From NCBI GenBank assembly GCA_964017145.1, contig OZ024849.1:186001-250000 (forward strand): a stretch of DNA of 64,000 bases. Direction: 5' to 3'. Shown here piece by piece: positions 12,372-24,928 of the stretch. The position numbers were made by a program, and so were the translations under genes. Within the stretch, counting starts at the first letter, position 1; each line of letters opens with the position of its first letter. This stretch comes from Agrocybe praecox (lineage: Eukaryota; Basidiomycota; Agaricomycetes; Agaricales; Agrocybaceae). The notes under the pieces were generated by a model. That model made no database searches and was not told the origin of the DNA. It saw nothing but the letters and a program-made list of their open reading frames with translations.

Positions 12372-12852
12372 CTACGCGCTCGCTTTAGCTGAATGCTTGT
12401 ATCTGTTTATATACGAGCGGTCGTCAGTGATTTATTATAATATCACAATACATGGTCAGACCCAGGTCCCATAGAAGGGTCGGGGTCGGGTTCGAAGAAT
12501 TGAAGGAAGTAGAGGAAGATGATAAAGACGATGATGATAATAATAAACGCACATTTGCCACCTGACAGCGACGAATGGTATTGAGAACCCGATGCCCATG
12601 TATAACAGACATTTCACAGCGAACGCTCGTTTGTTGTTGTAAGTGAAAGGAAAAATCTCGTGCTAGATCGTTTTTCGAGTAAACGTAAACAGAAATTCAC
12701 AAGGATCACAAGGAACTTAGACTTACGGAAGCATGTGCGTCGTGCACGAATCTCTTGAACACCGGGGCACCGTTGAACCGGGAGACAGCGAGTCCGGGAA
12801 CTTGAAGGGTGCGCGCTGAGCGTATGCCAGCTCTGATGGCAAGTGAGGACAT
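12372..12852 (-). CDS. COX8: Cytochrome c oxidase subunit VIIc (yeast Cox8), mitochondrial
   Basis: Three exons (12852-12727, 12662-12553, 12402-12372) join in frame to 88 aa. The first ~40 residues (MSSLAIRAGIRSARTLQVPG) are rich in Arg/Ser/Ala with no acidic residue, as in a mitochondrial presequence. The mature part has IFPFTYNNKRAFAVK followed by one membrane segment (LLYMGIGFSIPFVAV) and RWQIYKHSAKASA, the pattern of subunit VIIc/Cox8, a nuclear-encoded inner-membrane subunit of complex IV. Length and topology fit. It was assembled by choosing the CTAG acceptor at 12,663, which restores the conserved PFxYNNK motif; the nearer AG puts the exon out of frame. A TATAAA palindrome lies about 170 bp upstream. 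Confidence 0.88.
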
Positions 12853-13023
12853 GTTCAAGTTGGAATTTTCTATTCGTCCGCTCAGGAGTGGAGTGTACTG
12901 GTGTTCTAGAAAGAAAAGGGACAGAGAGATCTTCTATGAGAACGAGGGGATGAACTTAGTGGGTGTGGGTAGGTAGGATTTCGATGACAGGTTTGATTGA
13001 AGGAGGGCGGGGGAGGGTATGCT

Positions 13024-13029
13024 TTATAA
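13024..13029 (-). promoter_or_regulatory. Candidate TATA box of COX8
   Basis: The palindrome CTTTATAAAG gives TATAAA on the minus strand about 170 bp before the COX8 start codon, followed by a CT-rich stretch. Confidence 0.4.
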
Positions 13030-15670
13030 AGCCTCCCCTCTCCCTCGACTGTGTACGTACGAACGGACGTGGGTTCTATCTAATCTAGGTGGTTCCATTG
13101 AATGGATAGAACCTCTTGCCGTAACACACCACTGTGGTCCAGAGTTATGTAATTGTGTTTAATACATCCCCTGGTCATCTGAGTGGTTGCGCGTACTCAC
13201 GTACGTCGTTGATGTATATAATTATATATATGTCTAGAACTACATGCATAAGAAAATGACATGCATTAATTCCACCCACGGTCTCGAGACCTTCAGAACT
13301 TCTTTGCCTAGTTCTGAAGAAGACTGGGCTAGAAATTATGGGAACAGGATTTTAGTCGTCGTGATTGATCTTATCTTTCTGAATCGTTCTTGTCCTGCAA
13401 TCTAGGCGGAACACGAGGTCTTGAATCATCATCTAGGTGTCGGGCCCCAGGCACGGCAGTTGCCAATTGGATAATGATGGCTAGTTGATTAGACGATCGG
13501 CTTCCAATCATGGATGGACAGCCGAGATTTGCCGGTAATCGCTTGTTGAACACGGATCAATTTAGAGTACACACTTGCCGAAGTCTTTGATATTTTTACA
13601 GAATGGTAAGTACGTACTGACGTCGAGGTTTTGATATAGCTTAGGAGTGTATTTTAAGCATGGGGAGAAAGGAAAAAATAGTACATGAACGGTGCCGCCC
13701 AATATTTTCGTATTTTTCTCTTGATGTACATACATAGTCAATTCCATTACTATACAGCCTTTACGTGCACCGGGTTATTTTCCGGTTTACTTGGCCCCTT
13801 GCCGTACCTATTCGAATCTAAAGTAAAATACAGAAATATTTACAAGCCTGATGTGTATATATACTCCCAGCCGTGGATCTAATACCGCACATGCTCCGAT
13901 GGATGCAGAATTCAAGCATCACGGCGATCTCGTTGACCTTCCCACCAATACTTTCAATGACATGGTGCGTTCAATGTCTGTCAGACCATCTATTATTGGT
14001 ACTCAAAAGCACTTTCTCCTCGTCATGTCTAATCATGACAAGTGGAGAACCGACAAGTCTCAGAAATATAGGATACTTCGTGGTGAAAGCTCGGTCGCTG
14101 AAAATAGAACAATGTACTATTAAACTCAAAATTTTAGTCTGAGCACACGTGATTTCCTTACGTTCAAAATATTATCCTTAGCATATACAACTTAGCAGGT
14201 AGTAAGGGTGCTTTGAGTATGTAGTACTTCCGAGGTTTGTTAGGTACAACGGGAATCCCCGAGCGATCAGAGCATATCAGCAATTCGTGAATCTCTTAAT
14301 CACCACCGTCCATCGACCACGACCTGGATACTAGTACACCCTCATTACGACTCCATCGTGACATTGACACCGTGTAATGCTTCCGATATGAGGGTATTCT
14401 GGGGTGGAACATCATACTTCTTCCCTAGGCGATAGAAAGTGATTTTTCGCTTTCAGAACCGATATAACCATTCTGGACGCGGGGTAAACTTGGGTGTGTT
14501 CAGTGTAGAAAACAAGGTTGCCACAGCAATTTCTCGGGTCTGCTTTGCACAAGGTGGAGGTATTATATCCGTCGCATGTTTCTCTGCATTCCTGAACACA
14601 TATCCTGGAAATTTTGTTTCTTCGTACGATACAGCACACGCGAACTCGCCCTCAAGGCCTCAAGGTCGAAAGGATCAATACATGATACGCAAGCGAAGAT
14701 CCCGCTTCCTGGTACTTACGTCGTTTGAAACCAATTTTTAGAATTAGAGATCATTTTCTCATCTCCGTTAGAGGCAAGCTTAAGTCCGCTAAATAACGTG
14801 AAGGTAATGTACCTTTCCAGATTTTCATTTAATCTCAGTTATTTGACGATTGACCTGAGTACGACGAAAAACATCAGGCCAATGACCAGGCACTTGTTGC
14901 AAGATATCACAAAGCACCGAGCTTTGTTCTAGCCTTATCGTATGTATAGAGGGGTGAGAAAAACGCTGTCCCCGTGTTAATTCATTTTATCATTATTGCA
15001 TCCATGTCGACATCAAATACTCACGATAGATGATGAGGAAGTTTCCTTCGATTTCATAATCTCTTCTCCCTGTACATTCACCCTCGTCCTTTCCTCTCGC
15101 TACCTTCATGATACTCATCCTCTTATGCCCCAGGTTTGTATCCTGGGCTGGTAGAATCATCACGTTTTCCTTAATTTTGAAGTCTTGGGGTGGTATTTTA
15201 TGTTCTACACCGACATTGGGTAAAACTTCCGCCATGATCTCGGTCTGCGACACTGGTATTGTCCTCGGACTCAGTAAGTCCTAGAAATTAATAGGCCCAC
15301 CGTCCCTCAAAAATAACATTTCCCTTTTATTTATATGTCGAAGTACTAAAATTACGCTCTTCTCAGGATTAGTTCTGTGCACGTGTACACCTTCGAACGC
15401 TGGACGAGGCTGCAGCTTGCTACACGTTGCCTTTATGCCACGGATTTACTTGCTCATGCAAGACCTCTTCCAAAGGTAACTTCTCACATTAATGAATTTA
15501 CCAGACTGATTACTGGTGTACTTTCTTATGCGTATACTACGCTCACACGCATAGGCAAAGCGTTACTAGTTGCCGTATAACAAGAAACTGCGGCAGAGTA
15601 CCAGGCTCAAGCTTTTCCGATAGGACGATTCTGTATCGAAAGCTCCCTCCCACGGGAGAAGGTTGCTGGA
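13030..15670. other. Gene-poor intergenic stretch, about 2.6 kb
   Basis: Several short open frames (for example 13,851-14,142 plus, 14,993-15,253 minus) show no recognisable motif, no matching splice structure and no bias that would support a gene. Nothing is called. Confidence 0.4.
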
Positions 15671-15676
15671 TATAAA
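15671..15676 (+). promoter_or_regulatory. Candidate TATA box of the BTB gene
   Basis: TATAAA lies 82 bp upstream of the ATG at 15,753, a normal distance for a fungal gene with a short leader. Confidence 0.4.
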
Positions 15677-15752
15677 CCCCTGCTTTTAAAGATGAAATGC
15701 GATTCCTGCTCCTACCCAGCTACCGGCAAACCCTTAATTGGCGACCAAATCC

Positions 15753-16831
15753 ATGTCTGCTCCTCAAAAAACTGCGACTGCGACTAGCTCTTTCAACCCA
15801 GTATCAGGCATCATACGTGTTCAAGGCGACTACACATCACCAAAATATCACCCGGATTTCTCTGACAGTGACGCTGATGTTGTTTTACGCTCTACGAGTG
15901 GCAGGTTATACCGCGTACACTCTTACACGCTTCGCACGACGTCCGAATTTTTTGAGAGCATGTTCAGCCTTCCTCAGCCCAGCAACTTACAAGAAGGCAC
16001 CAAGCACCAATTCGGTCTGAATTCCGGACACGCGTCAACGTCGACGACGTTCCTGGACGTGTACGAAAGCGACTTCGAGCTAGAACGTGTCCTACGACTC
16101 ATGTGCGGGCTTTCAATTCCGCAGTGGAGCTGCTTAGAGGAGCTTGAACGCGTTTTACATCTGGCGGAGAAATGGGATACACCCGGACCTATTTCCATTA
16201 TTCGACAATCCTTAACTTCGCCTCGATTCCTTGTCTCTCATCCATTAAAATGCTATTTGATAGCAGCCCATTTTGGATGGATAGCCGAAGCTAAAATCAT
16301 ATCAAAATATACTCTTACCCTCAACCTTTACGACTCTATTCACGCCACCGTCATCAATCAGATGACTTCGAGATGGCTGTTACCTCTTTTAACCCTGCAC
16401 AGAAAACGCCGGGACATGTTTAAGAACCTTCTAAACAGTCCTGAGAGATTTTCAGCTGGAAATAGGTCCGTCCGCGTTCCTGACCACTCTCGTCCTCGTC
16501 CTGTCGAGATATGTTTAAAATCTTAAATTAATATGTCCTTCCCTTTATTTATAGTGCCCCATATCATTGCAACAAGTGCGGAGTAACGCAGCTGGACAAC
16601 TCCGCTTGGAGGTCATTAAAACATGCCATGTTCATGGAGATGGAGCGAAGGCCTCTCGGTGATACTCTAGGATTAACTTCTGGGGACACTGCGGAGTGGC
16701 CCGAAGCGCTGGCTTGCTGGGAAGCCAAGTGCACGAAGGAAGGGTGTGGAGGGTTAAATTACGATCGAATCGCCACACTAAAGCAGATAAGGATATGTAT
16801 TTCCCTTCTTCCTCAGACAATCGACATATAG
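15753..16831 (+). CDS. BTB/POZ domain protein, basidiomycete type
   Basis: Two exons (15753-16465, 16555-16831) join in frame to 329 aa. The N-terminal third reads SDADVVLRSTSGRLYRVHSY, then FFESMFSLPQ, the core of a BTB/POZ fold used for dimerisation or for recruiting a cullin-3 ligase. The middle is helical. The C-terminal part has paired cysteines (HCNKCG, CWEAKC, CTKEGCGG) in the arrangement usual for this expanded basidiomycete family, and ends in IRICISLLPQTI. The ATG at 15,753 is the first in-frame ATG after the TATA box. The target is unknown; these genes are numerous in Agaricomycetes and evolve quickly. Confidence 0.82.
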
Positions 16832-18587
16832 AGAACCTTTACTAAACATATATGTGTATATAAATATACAGAGTAGAGCATGTGCTTAATTGCACAGCGG
16901 GCTGAGATTCGTGTTTCTGATCGTCTAAAAGTAGCACTGTGCATTCGATTTTATTATTTTGACTCGGAGCCCCAAATCATACGAATAGTAGAGTATTTTA
17001 TAGTAATTAACAAAGTTACACTCAACAATATTAAGGTGTATGTTATCAAACCATTCCCAGACCCACGTATCGTACCATTCGGAAGCAATGGACGGTTTAC
17101 TTCACACTTCGGTGTCTGGGTTTTCTTTGTGATGAGGCGAGTCTTGTTTGTCTAATCACCTCGGTGACAACGGAGTTATTAGATCCTCGGAATCTTAGCG
17201 CCCAGCGCGAGGGCACTAGTGGGAAGATATTATGAATGTGACCCAAGTTCCTCTGTACTAGTTATAAGTAAATATCGTTTTCAAACCCGGCGCTTTCATG
17301 TATTGTCGCAGAAATGGATAAAATATCCTTGGCAGTTATCATATTATCTGCTAAGTTCAATGGTCTTTCCTACAGGTGTTACTTAAGGACTTTATATTCC
17401 CAATAGAGACAAAGGTCAACGCTTGGAGTGCTCTTAAAAGGAATGCCGTGTTATCAGATAAGATTATGATCATATCATGATTAGTTAACTTTTGAGTTTT
17501 GAGTGTACTTCGAGATCCGGAATTCAAAACTTTCCAGTGGTGGCGCCGCTGTAAACCAGCTACACCGTACATATTGCCGTAAGTTATGGAAGTGTGGATA
17601 TCCGATGCGATTATTCGCACTATCAGCTCTTCCGTGTGTAGCTCCTGTGAGTTTTCAAAACGCGGGGCGCTCATTTAGGATACAACGCCTGTAATTTTAT
17701 TCGAGATTACGTATGATATTCAAACGCCCTGGAATCATAATATCACTAATACAGAGCACGATAGGCCAACGCACAAACGAATCTTTTACAAATTTGTAAG
17801 GTGGTAGCCCAAATAATACCGACACCAACAGGCAAGTTTAATAATGTGCAATACAAGCAGGGATGGGATTTTCTCCCGGAATATGTTAAAAACGGCGTAA
17901 TCATTGAAGCGACATGGATAAGCGTTGTCTCGTGTTTTGACAGAAATTGTAGCTTATTGATTCGTCAATTGTTATCAAGCTTAAGTTTGTGCACCGTTAT
18001 TGATCTCAGAGGTGCGTCTCAAGGTGTCCGAGTGTAGAGAAGTTGTGCATGAAGTCGAAACAATCACGAAGTTTTGGCCAACAATGCTTTTAATTCCGCC
18101 GTCGACTACGTTGGAATAGGCGCCAGGGGGCGTCAATCCTGTGCTAAGCGAAGAATCCGCCACGCCACTGACTCAATGTCGCTTGCGCTGCCTAGCGACG
18201 ACATTAGAACTACACATACCGAATTGGTATTGTCCAAGAACTTTGGCTTTCGGTTTTGTTCTTCATGCAGCAACTGCCTCATGTGAATCTTTAATCCAGC
18301 GCTCTGGTAAAGAGCGTCGAAATTGAGCGCAAAGTGCCTAACGACGGCATACCATTTCTCGACAATCATTTAGCAAGAAAGCGGTGTTAGCTCTCTGCCG
18401 GGCTGTACACGATGCGCTGGCTGAATGTATGGTCTTCAAGCATCCACATCCCCCCGCAAAATCGATTTCCCCGTGAAACACGTGTGGCATGGACGCGTTC
18501 ATCGTACATAAAGGGAAGCTACCGTAGATCATTCATTATTTATGATGCATGAGATGCTAATGGTACAGGGAGTACGTAAATGAAACT
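16832..18587. other. Gene-poor intergenic stretch
   Basis: AT-rich, with scattered short frames on both strands (such as 17,357-17,674 minus) that show no domain or splice support. A TATAAG at about 18,588 may serve the following gene. Confidence 0.4.
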
Positions 18588-18698
18588 ATTATAAGACCGA
18601 GGCATTTATTTCAAGTTTTGTTGACTCTCTACCCCCCTTCCTCTTTTCATTTTCTTCCTGTTTGCACGTTTAAAAGTTCATTCTTTGACCGACTGAAA

Positions 18699-20067
18699 AT
18701 GATCTCCTCTCCAGTTCTCTCACTGGCTTTGCTTGGGCTCCCTACAGTTCTCGGTGCCGTGTGGAACGTCACTGTAGCTCCCGAAGGCAAACTCGTCTAT
18801 GAGCCCGAGTGGGTCAACGCCGCACCCGGGGATTTCGTTCAGTTCACCTTGTATGTGATAGAACTGTCTCATTATTTTGAAACATACAACTCACACTTCT
18901 CTCATAGTAATCCCAAGGCGCACACTGTTACACAGTCAACTTTTGACACGCCATGTGTACCCGTTCCGGGCGGGGCAACGACAGGATTGTGCGTTCTAAC
19001 TCCAAACTTACAGGCTTAATTGATGTCATTCTGACACTCAAAACACAGTGTTCCCGTCACGGTCGGTGCCAGTCCACAGCCTATCCGTGTCTTCCAGGTT
19101 CCTGAAGGCAACACGCCCCTGTGGTTCTACTGTGGCCAGGTCGGGCACTGCGGGCAGGGAATGGTGTTCGCTATCAACCCTCCTGCAGACCCTAGTCCAA
19201 AGTCCTTCAGTGCATTCAAGGCTTTGGCCATTGCGCAGAATGGAACGACCTCAACAAATACGACTTCGACGACTTCGACGTTCTCCACCCCTGCCCCTCA
19301 GTCATGGGCCACTGCCACAGCTACAATTACTCAGGGTGCGTCGGCGTGGACTACAACTTATACCAGCTACGCCGGAGCTCCTCGTAAGTTTCGCAAGATA
19401 ACAATATTCGATACTAAGCACTCACCATGATTTGTGAACTTTACGCAGCTCCCACTCCTGGTGCCCAAATTGTCGACCATAAGATTGAAGTCGGCCCGGA
19501 TGGATCATTGATTTACAACCCAGCTAGCATCCAGGCCAACGTCGGAGACACCGTCACCTTCGAATTCAAGGCTAAGAACCACACCGTCACCCAGTCCAGC
19601 TTCGCCAACCCCTGCCAACACCTTACCCTTGCAGACGGCACCCCTGGTTTCGCCTCTGGATTCAAGCCTGTCACCAGCGGTTCAGACTTCCCCGTATTCC
19701 AAATCAAGATTAACGATGTAAGATTCTTAGTCTTACACAATTCTTAAATGTTCTGTTTTACTCACGCTGTATTGTTTATCAGACCACTCCAATCTGGGGA
19801 TACTGTGGCCAGACAGGACACTGCGGTCAAGGGATGGTATTTGCCATCAATGCTGTTGAATCTGGACCAAATAACTTTGCAAACTTCCAAACCATTGCGA
19901 TGAACACTGCCAGCTCTGCTAACGGTGGATCACGCAGTGGTGGAAACAGCAGCACTGACGGGGATGACTCTTCGAGCGGCAAGCCAAAGGGAGGAGCCAT
20001 CTCTGCAAGCTTGTCCGTCCTTGCTGCTACTTTCTCTGTCCTTGGAGCCGCAGTCTTGATCCTTTGA
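18699..20067 (+). CDS. Secreted, probably GPI-anchored protein with two cupredoxin domains
   Basis: Five exons (18699-18850, 18908-18988, 19049-19383, 19449-19717, 19783-20067) join in frame to 373 aa. MISSPVLSLALLGLPTVLGA is a signal peptide. Two cupredoxin-like domains follow, each with the type 1 copper set: His56 (AHTVTQS) with Cys106, His111 and Met116 (YCGQVGHCGQGM), and His234 (NHTVTQS) with Cys287, His292 and Met297. A Ser/Thr-rich linker separates them. The end is Ser/Gly-rich, then a hydrophobic tail (SVLAATFSVLGAAVLIL) as in a GPI-anchor signal. It probably sits in the cell wall or outer membrane face. Copper binding is inferred from the ligands. Known relatives are the fungal extracellular serine-rich proteins. 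Confidence 0.88.
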
Positions 20068-21634
20068 TGATTTACTTTTCCTATACGATAACGAGTGTTC
20101 CCCAAGATTTTCTCATTAGAGTATTATTTCTTGTGCAGTATGCGTATTTACTGACCTTATAATAGTCAGCTGCTGTACATATTGCTATTGTTTTATTATG
20201 TATATATTTGTCCTAATCATCCTGTTCCAATAGTGTTTGTAAAAAAAAACTCGTCTGAAGTCGCGATAGGATGGGTCTCACCTGAGGATATCCAGCAATA
20301 ATTGCGAGTACGCTCGCAACTCAGAGGTATGAGGGGTCCGGTCGAGCACTTCCCTCGAACAAACAAAGCCAAAGTTTAGATACCAGAATCCCACTGCAGG
20401 ATGCAGCGATGCCGCTTTTCCGTGGGTGATTCCCCAATGATTCTGACGACTAATGTACATTTGAGCCTTTAAAACTAACATAAAAATAACATGTTTCGTG
20501 TATTCGACAAAACAATGTCTCTTTATACTCTCTTTTGCCCTGTTTTTACAACTTTCAGGAAAACACGGCGGCTTGCGGCGCCGCGTCATCATTTTGAAAT
20601 TGTAAAACTGGCAGCAACTTGTCCAGTTTTTGTCCCTTCAGCACATAAATTATTGTATTATGTATGATATGATACACATCTTGGGAAAAATAAATAAGGC
20701 GCTCTTCTGCGTCCTTAAATTATGGAGCCAGCCTCTTGCTGGAGCGGCGAGTCATAACTCGGCAGTTAGGCTTTCAGGCTTCAACGCTTCAGCTTCAGAT
20801 CCCGCTTACCGTCGGCTTCTGGTCCCAGTTGGTGCAAGTAATTTCTATGCGATAGATTGCGATGCCAGCGCTATTGGATGTACAATGCGCTCCAGCTAGG
20901 ATGACGAAGCGAGCCTTCCTCCGCCCTGCGGCGGACCTTTGCCTAGTAATTTAATTAGGCGCGTTCGGGCGCGTCATGGTCACGAGGATTGGCACATGAC
21001 ACGAACGCTTGGTTAATGCTTTGGTGGTTGAATTTGTTGGGGCCTGGGCAGTTTCTTCCTCCATCTACCGATAATGCAGGGTCTGTGCAATAACATTTAC
21101 ACGAAATGTATTTAGCAATCACACATCCATCCACTTATTCCTATGCCAAGCGGTTGTTCTCATTTTCGAATCCTCTTGATAAGCCATGATATTGAATGTG
21201 GAATCCTGATGGCTCTTGCGTTTCGGGAGATATCTTTTGTTTCATCGGGATCGAACTCGCCGCCTTATCGGAAGAGGACGCGACGCACTGGCCCTTGGAT
21301 CTTTGGGCCTGTTTGGGTTCTGTTTTCTTTCGTACCGACTTGGTTGTGGTGCCCATTCTTCAAGTAGTACCGAAGCAGACACCATTGTGCAGTTTTTTTA
21401 GAGGAAACATACATGCCACCCCACAATATTCTTTGCGAGAAGCTTTTTGGTACGATGTGGAAAAGAGTAAGGGGAATCGGAAAGTTGTAAAACGGATGGC
21501 GTACTGGACCTTTTTTATGCATTTGCAATTGCGGTCACGCACCTCCTGGCGCCAAGCAATTTGGACAACGGAAGTGTGAAATAGGGCACCATTGAATCAT
21601 TCTCTCTCTTGATTCCTCTTATCTGCCCACCAAC
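20068..21634. other. Intergenic stretch with no recognised gene
   Basis: Overlapping open frames on both strands at 21,141-21,579 carry no recognisable motif. Nothing else is seen. Confidence 0.4.
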
Positions 21635-24071
21635 ATGGCTATACATGCGTTTCCGCATTACGGGGAGCTTCCTGAAAGCAACACTATCGAGGCTCCCGAA
21701 GTCACTTTCCGAACGATTCCAGTCTCAGAAGGCGAAAAGAAACGACTTCGAGAGAAGCTTGGGGTCAAATACGACGAAATCATGGATACGTATGGGGCAG
21801 GAGAATACATATACGACAAAAAGGTATGTTTATCCTCGTGTAGCCTCACACCCATGATAGGTCGCCCTACATATGTTTGTTTGATAGGGCAACATCGTCG
21901 ACATGACACCTCCAGAGGATTATTTTCGAGAGGTGGATGAACACATCCTGCACGCTATCACGGCAGGAAAAGAAGGTGAGTATCCTCATTATACTACCAC
22001 ATAAAACATCTGAGCTGAAAATAACTCTCCTAGTCGATCCATCTCTTGTTCCTACTCCCTCTCTTCTTTGCCAGCTGGCACGGGGGCAGGTCTCTTATTT
22101 AGAGTCGTATTCTTTCCAACTCAAGAAGGACCCTGAATTCGTACAGTCCTTGGTCTCCTCAGTTTCTTGCCTCCGCCCCGAACTGATCCCAGACGAGAAC
22201 GGTAAAATGGAGAACCTCGACCAAATGCTGAAGAATCCGACTTATCTCTGCGAAGAGCTCCGTTCCATCTTCTACAATACTTTCCTGGAACTCGGACGAT
22301 GGTCTTTGGTCGTTTCTTATCTCGACGACGTCGTCAAAATCGGTCAGAAACTTGGGCACATGGGCGCGACCAACGAACGTCAGCATCTTATGGATAATGC
22401 GAGAGGTGTGATGAAGCAGTCTATCGAGAATATTTCAACGCGGATCAAAGGAAATATACGGGGGCTCAAACGCTTTGCGACAATATGGAAACGAAATACA
22501 GTTGAGTTCGCCCTTCTACCCAAACGCAATTGTTCACTTACCCGTGAATCAGAATGGCGGGGTGAAATGGAGGAACTCCGATTTGTCCTTCGCGTTGAAC
22601 GAAAAATCAGACTCGTTATTTTGCGCAGATACATTCGATGGACACCTCTTCCGTTTTTCGCTCAATCCTGATCCTGTAGCTGAAGACATTGTCGAATTTA
22701 TGTTTTTCATGAAATGCTCAAATCCAGAGGATATTAATAAGTTGGGCATTTCTTTGGTAGAAGATATCAGCATGCTGCATGCTTCTTACGTACGTTATTA
22801 TTTTCTTCTCCCTTTTTCTCTGTGAACCTTGCTCAAAGCACCTATCCAGGAATTCTATGACTTATTGGGCCCTCTTAATCCTGATATTCCGTACATCGAA
22901 TCGATCCAAACTAAACGTCTGGAACAAAATAGCGCCCGTTGCAAAACCTTATTGGCTCAATCCGCTATCGAACGCCATGTCAGAAACGTTGAGGGTTTAA
23001 AGACCGAAAATGTTTTGAACAAAGTGTGGAAAGAAATCGACGACCTGGTCTTCAAGAAGGAAAAAACGACTCTGCCAAAGGTACATACTCCTTGATTTTT
23101 ATATATGCTCTAAGCTTGCTCAACCGCCTCTCCTTTTATTTGTTTTCTTTATAGCTAATTGGCTACGAGAAACTCCCCGCACGGTGGTTTATAGCTCCTC
23201 GAGCAGCGCGCGTACCTTACCCAGCTCCAGCTCCTCTTCGTGAAGCTTCGCCTGAACCTCATACAACCGAGGAGGCTGGTCTGAGTATCGCTCAAACTGC
23301 TCAGCATGAGCCATGTCCTGAACCTGACGATCTTTCCGTCGACCCTCGACCTCGACCTCAACCAGACAAAGCGCCTTTCCGACCTGTCCCAGTTCTGAAT
23401 GGCAGCACTAACAGAGAAACCCTTCCTATCATTGAACAGTGGACTCGCATCCAACCCAAATTGAAGACGCGGGGTATAGCTGCAGTTGACACGGAAGCCA
23501 AAGCCGCTACTGCAACCAATGAGGAATCGACTGGTATAAAGGCTGTTGTGGAGTGCCAAACCCCCCAGCCATTGTTTAAAGTGAAGAAAGCGACATATGA
23601 GCTGTTTGAGAAACTGTTTGATCCATCGGTCAAGGGCAGAGTTAGGCAGCTCGATTTTATTAAAGTGAGTTTCGTATTCGTTAGTGTTGCTTGGTTATAG
23701 AATCCTGACGGGGAAATATGTTTGATAGGTTATGACTTCTCCGCCTTTGGATTTCAGTTTAAGACCAGGACATGGTTCTAAGCAGGTGTTATCCCCCCCT
23801 CTTGATCGTAAGTAGTAGTAATCATCAAAGTATTCATCCTCATATAGAATTAATAATTATAATCTTGCCTCCAGGCGGAATCTCGAGCCAACCTTTTGGT
23901 ATCCATCGGTATGTCTTTTTTTTCGTTCGTATTTGAAGTCAGAATTCTGAGAAGATATTCTGCAGTATACATGATCGTCAAGATGAATTGGACGTGCGAT
24001 ACGAGAACGACTATGCAACCAGGTTGAGGGACGACTATGGATGGACCTTGGACAATTTCGTCATTGCCTGA
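21635..24071 (+). CDS. Uncharacterised fungal protein with a HicA-like C-terminal region
   Basis: Nine exons join in frame to 646 aa: 21635-21823, 21888-21975, 22034-22500, 22553-22789, 22850-23080, 23155-23664, 23729-23807, 23875-23908, 23966-24071. There is no signal peptide or membrane segment. Residues 1-400 are mostly helical and polar. Residues ~410-540 are Pro/Glu/Ala-rich and look disordered. The last ~100 residues start at KATYELFEKLFDP, continue to LDFIKVMTSPPLDFSLRPGHGSKQ and GIHRIHD, and end at DDYGWTLDNFVIA. This tail recurs in fungal hypothetical proteins, as far as I recall, and its order (helix, GxGS strand, conserved His, final helix) recalls the HicA RNA-binding fold. That is an inference, not an alignment. 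Function unknown. Confidence 0.75.
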
Positions 24072-24928
24072 GACTGTTCGAGTGTTCGTCGTTCTCACTG
24101 TCGACCCTGATACGCAAGCCTCCTTCAATTGACCCTCTCGGATTTCATCATGTTATTATACAAACGACTGTCCCCATCGCCTTCAACTGCTTTGTGCCTG
24201 GCGCACTTTAGCTGCTGGCGAACTTATATTATCTCCTCTCTGAATATCCAATATATTCCTACCCCTTCATCTCGTAGGCTCTCCTTCATATCCCGCGATT
24301 TTTCCCACCACTCCATCTATATTATGCACCTTCCGGGGTAAACCGAGTCCGGCTGGCTGGCGTCCCCTGCAGAATTTTCACGCACTATATCAATACATTA
24401 TGTGAGAGAAGTGCCTCTGACGGTCTGGAAAGAGGCGAGGTTTCTTGTGAACGACGAAAAGATCCATGCCGGCAGCTTCTCTTTTTCTCCGCGATTCTCT
24501 GCTCTATCTCTATTATTCAGGGCGAGATGCTCTTTCTTTCCACTCAATTAAGGTCACTCGGCTCCCTTCGCATTCGCACCCGCATCCGCTTCTTCATCTT
24601 CACTTCACTTCGCCTTCGCCTCAACTTCGAACTTCCCATATCTAACTCCTCATTTTTTTTCTCGCTCGTAATCCCTTTGTCCCTTATTTAAAAGTTTCTT
24701 GTGTTTAAAATCAACCTGTACCCTAATTTCTTGGATGGGTAATTCACTGTCATCGATCCACCCACGTGCGGGTACAATGGAACGAATTACGACAGAGATG
24801 ACCTTCCATATCAATTGACATATCGTATATTTCCATTTCGACCCATTGACAGGCTCTCCATGAGGGCAATCGTCGACGAAGTACAACGCAAAATCCTCTA
24901 TGTACTCGATGCGGCTCTTGTTGGATTT
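24072..24928. other. Convergent intergenic region
   Basis: Lies between two convergent genes. It is CT-rich, with no coding signal; the 3' untranslated regions of both genes probably overlap it. Confidence 0.4.

Noticed and set aside
14993..15253. Minus-strand open frame of 86 codons
   Set aside because: No motif, no intron support and no conserved neighbour. Frames of this length occur by chance in this AT-rich stretch.
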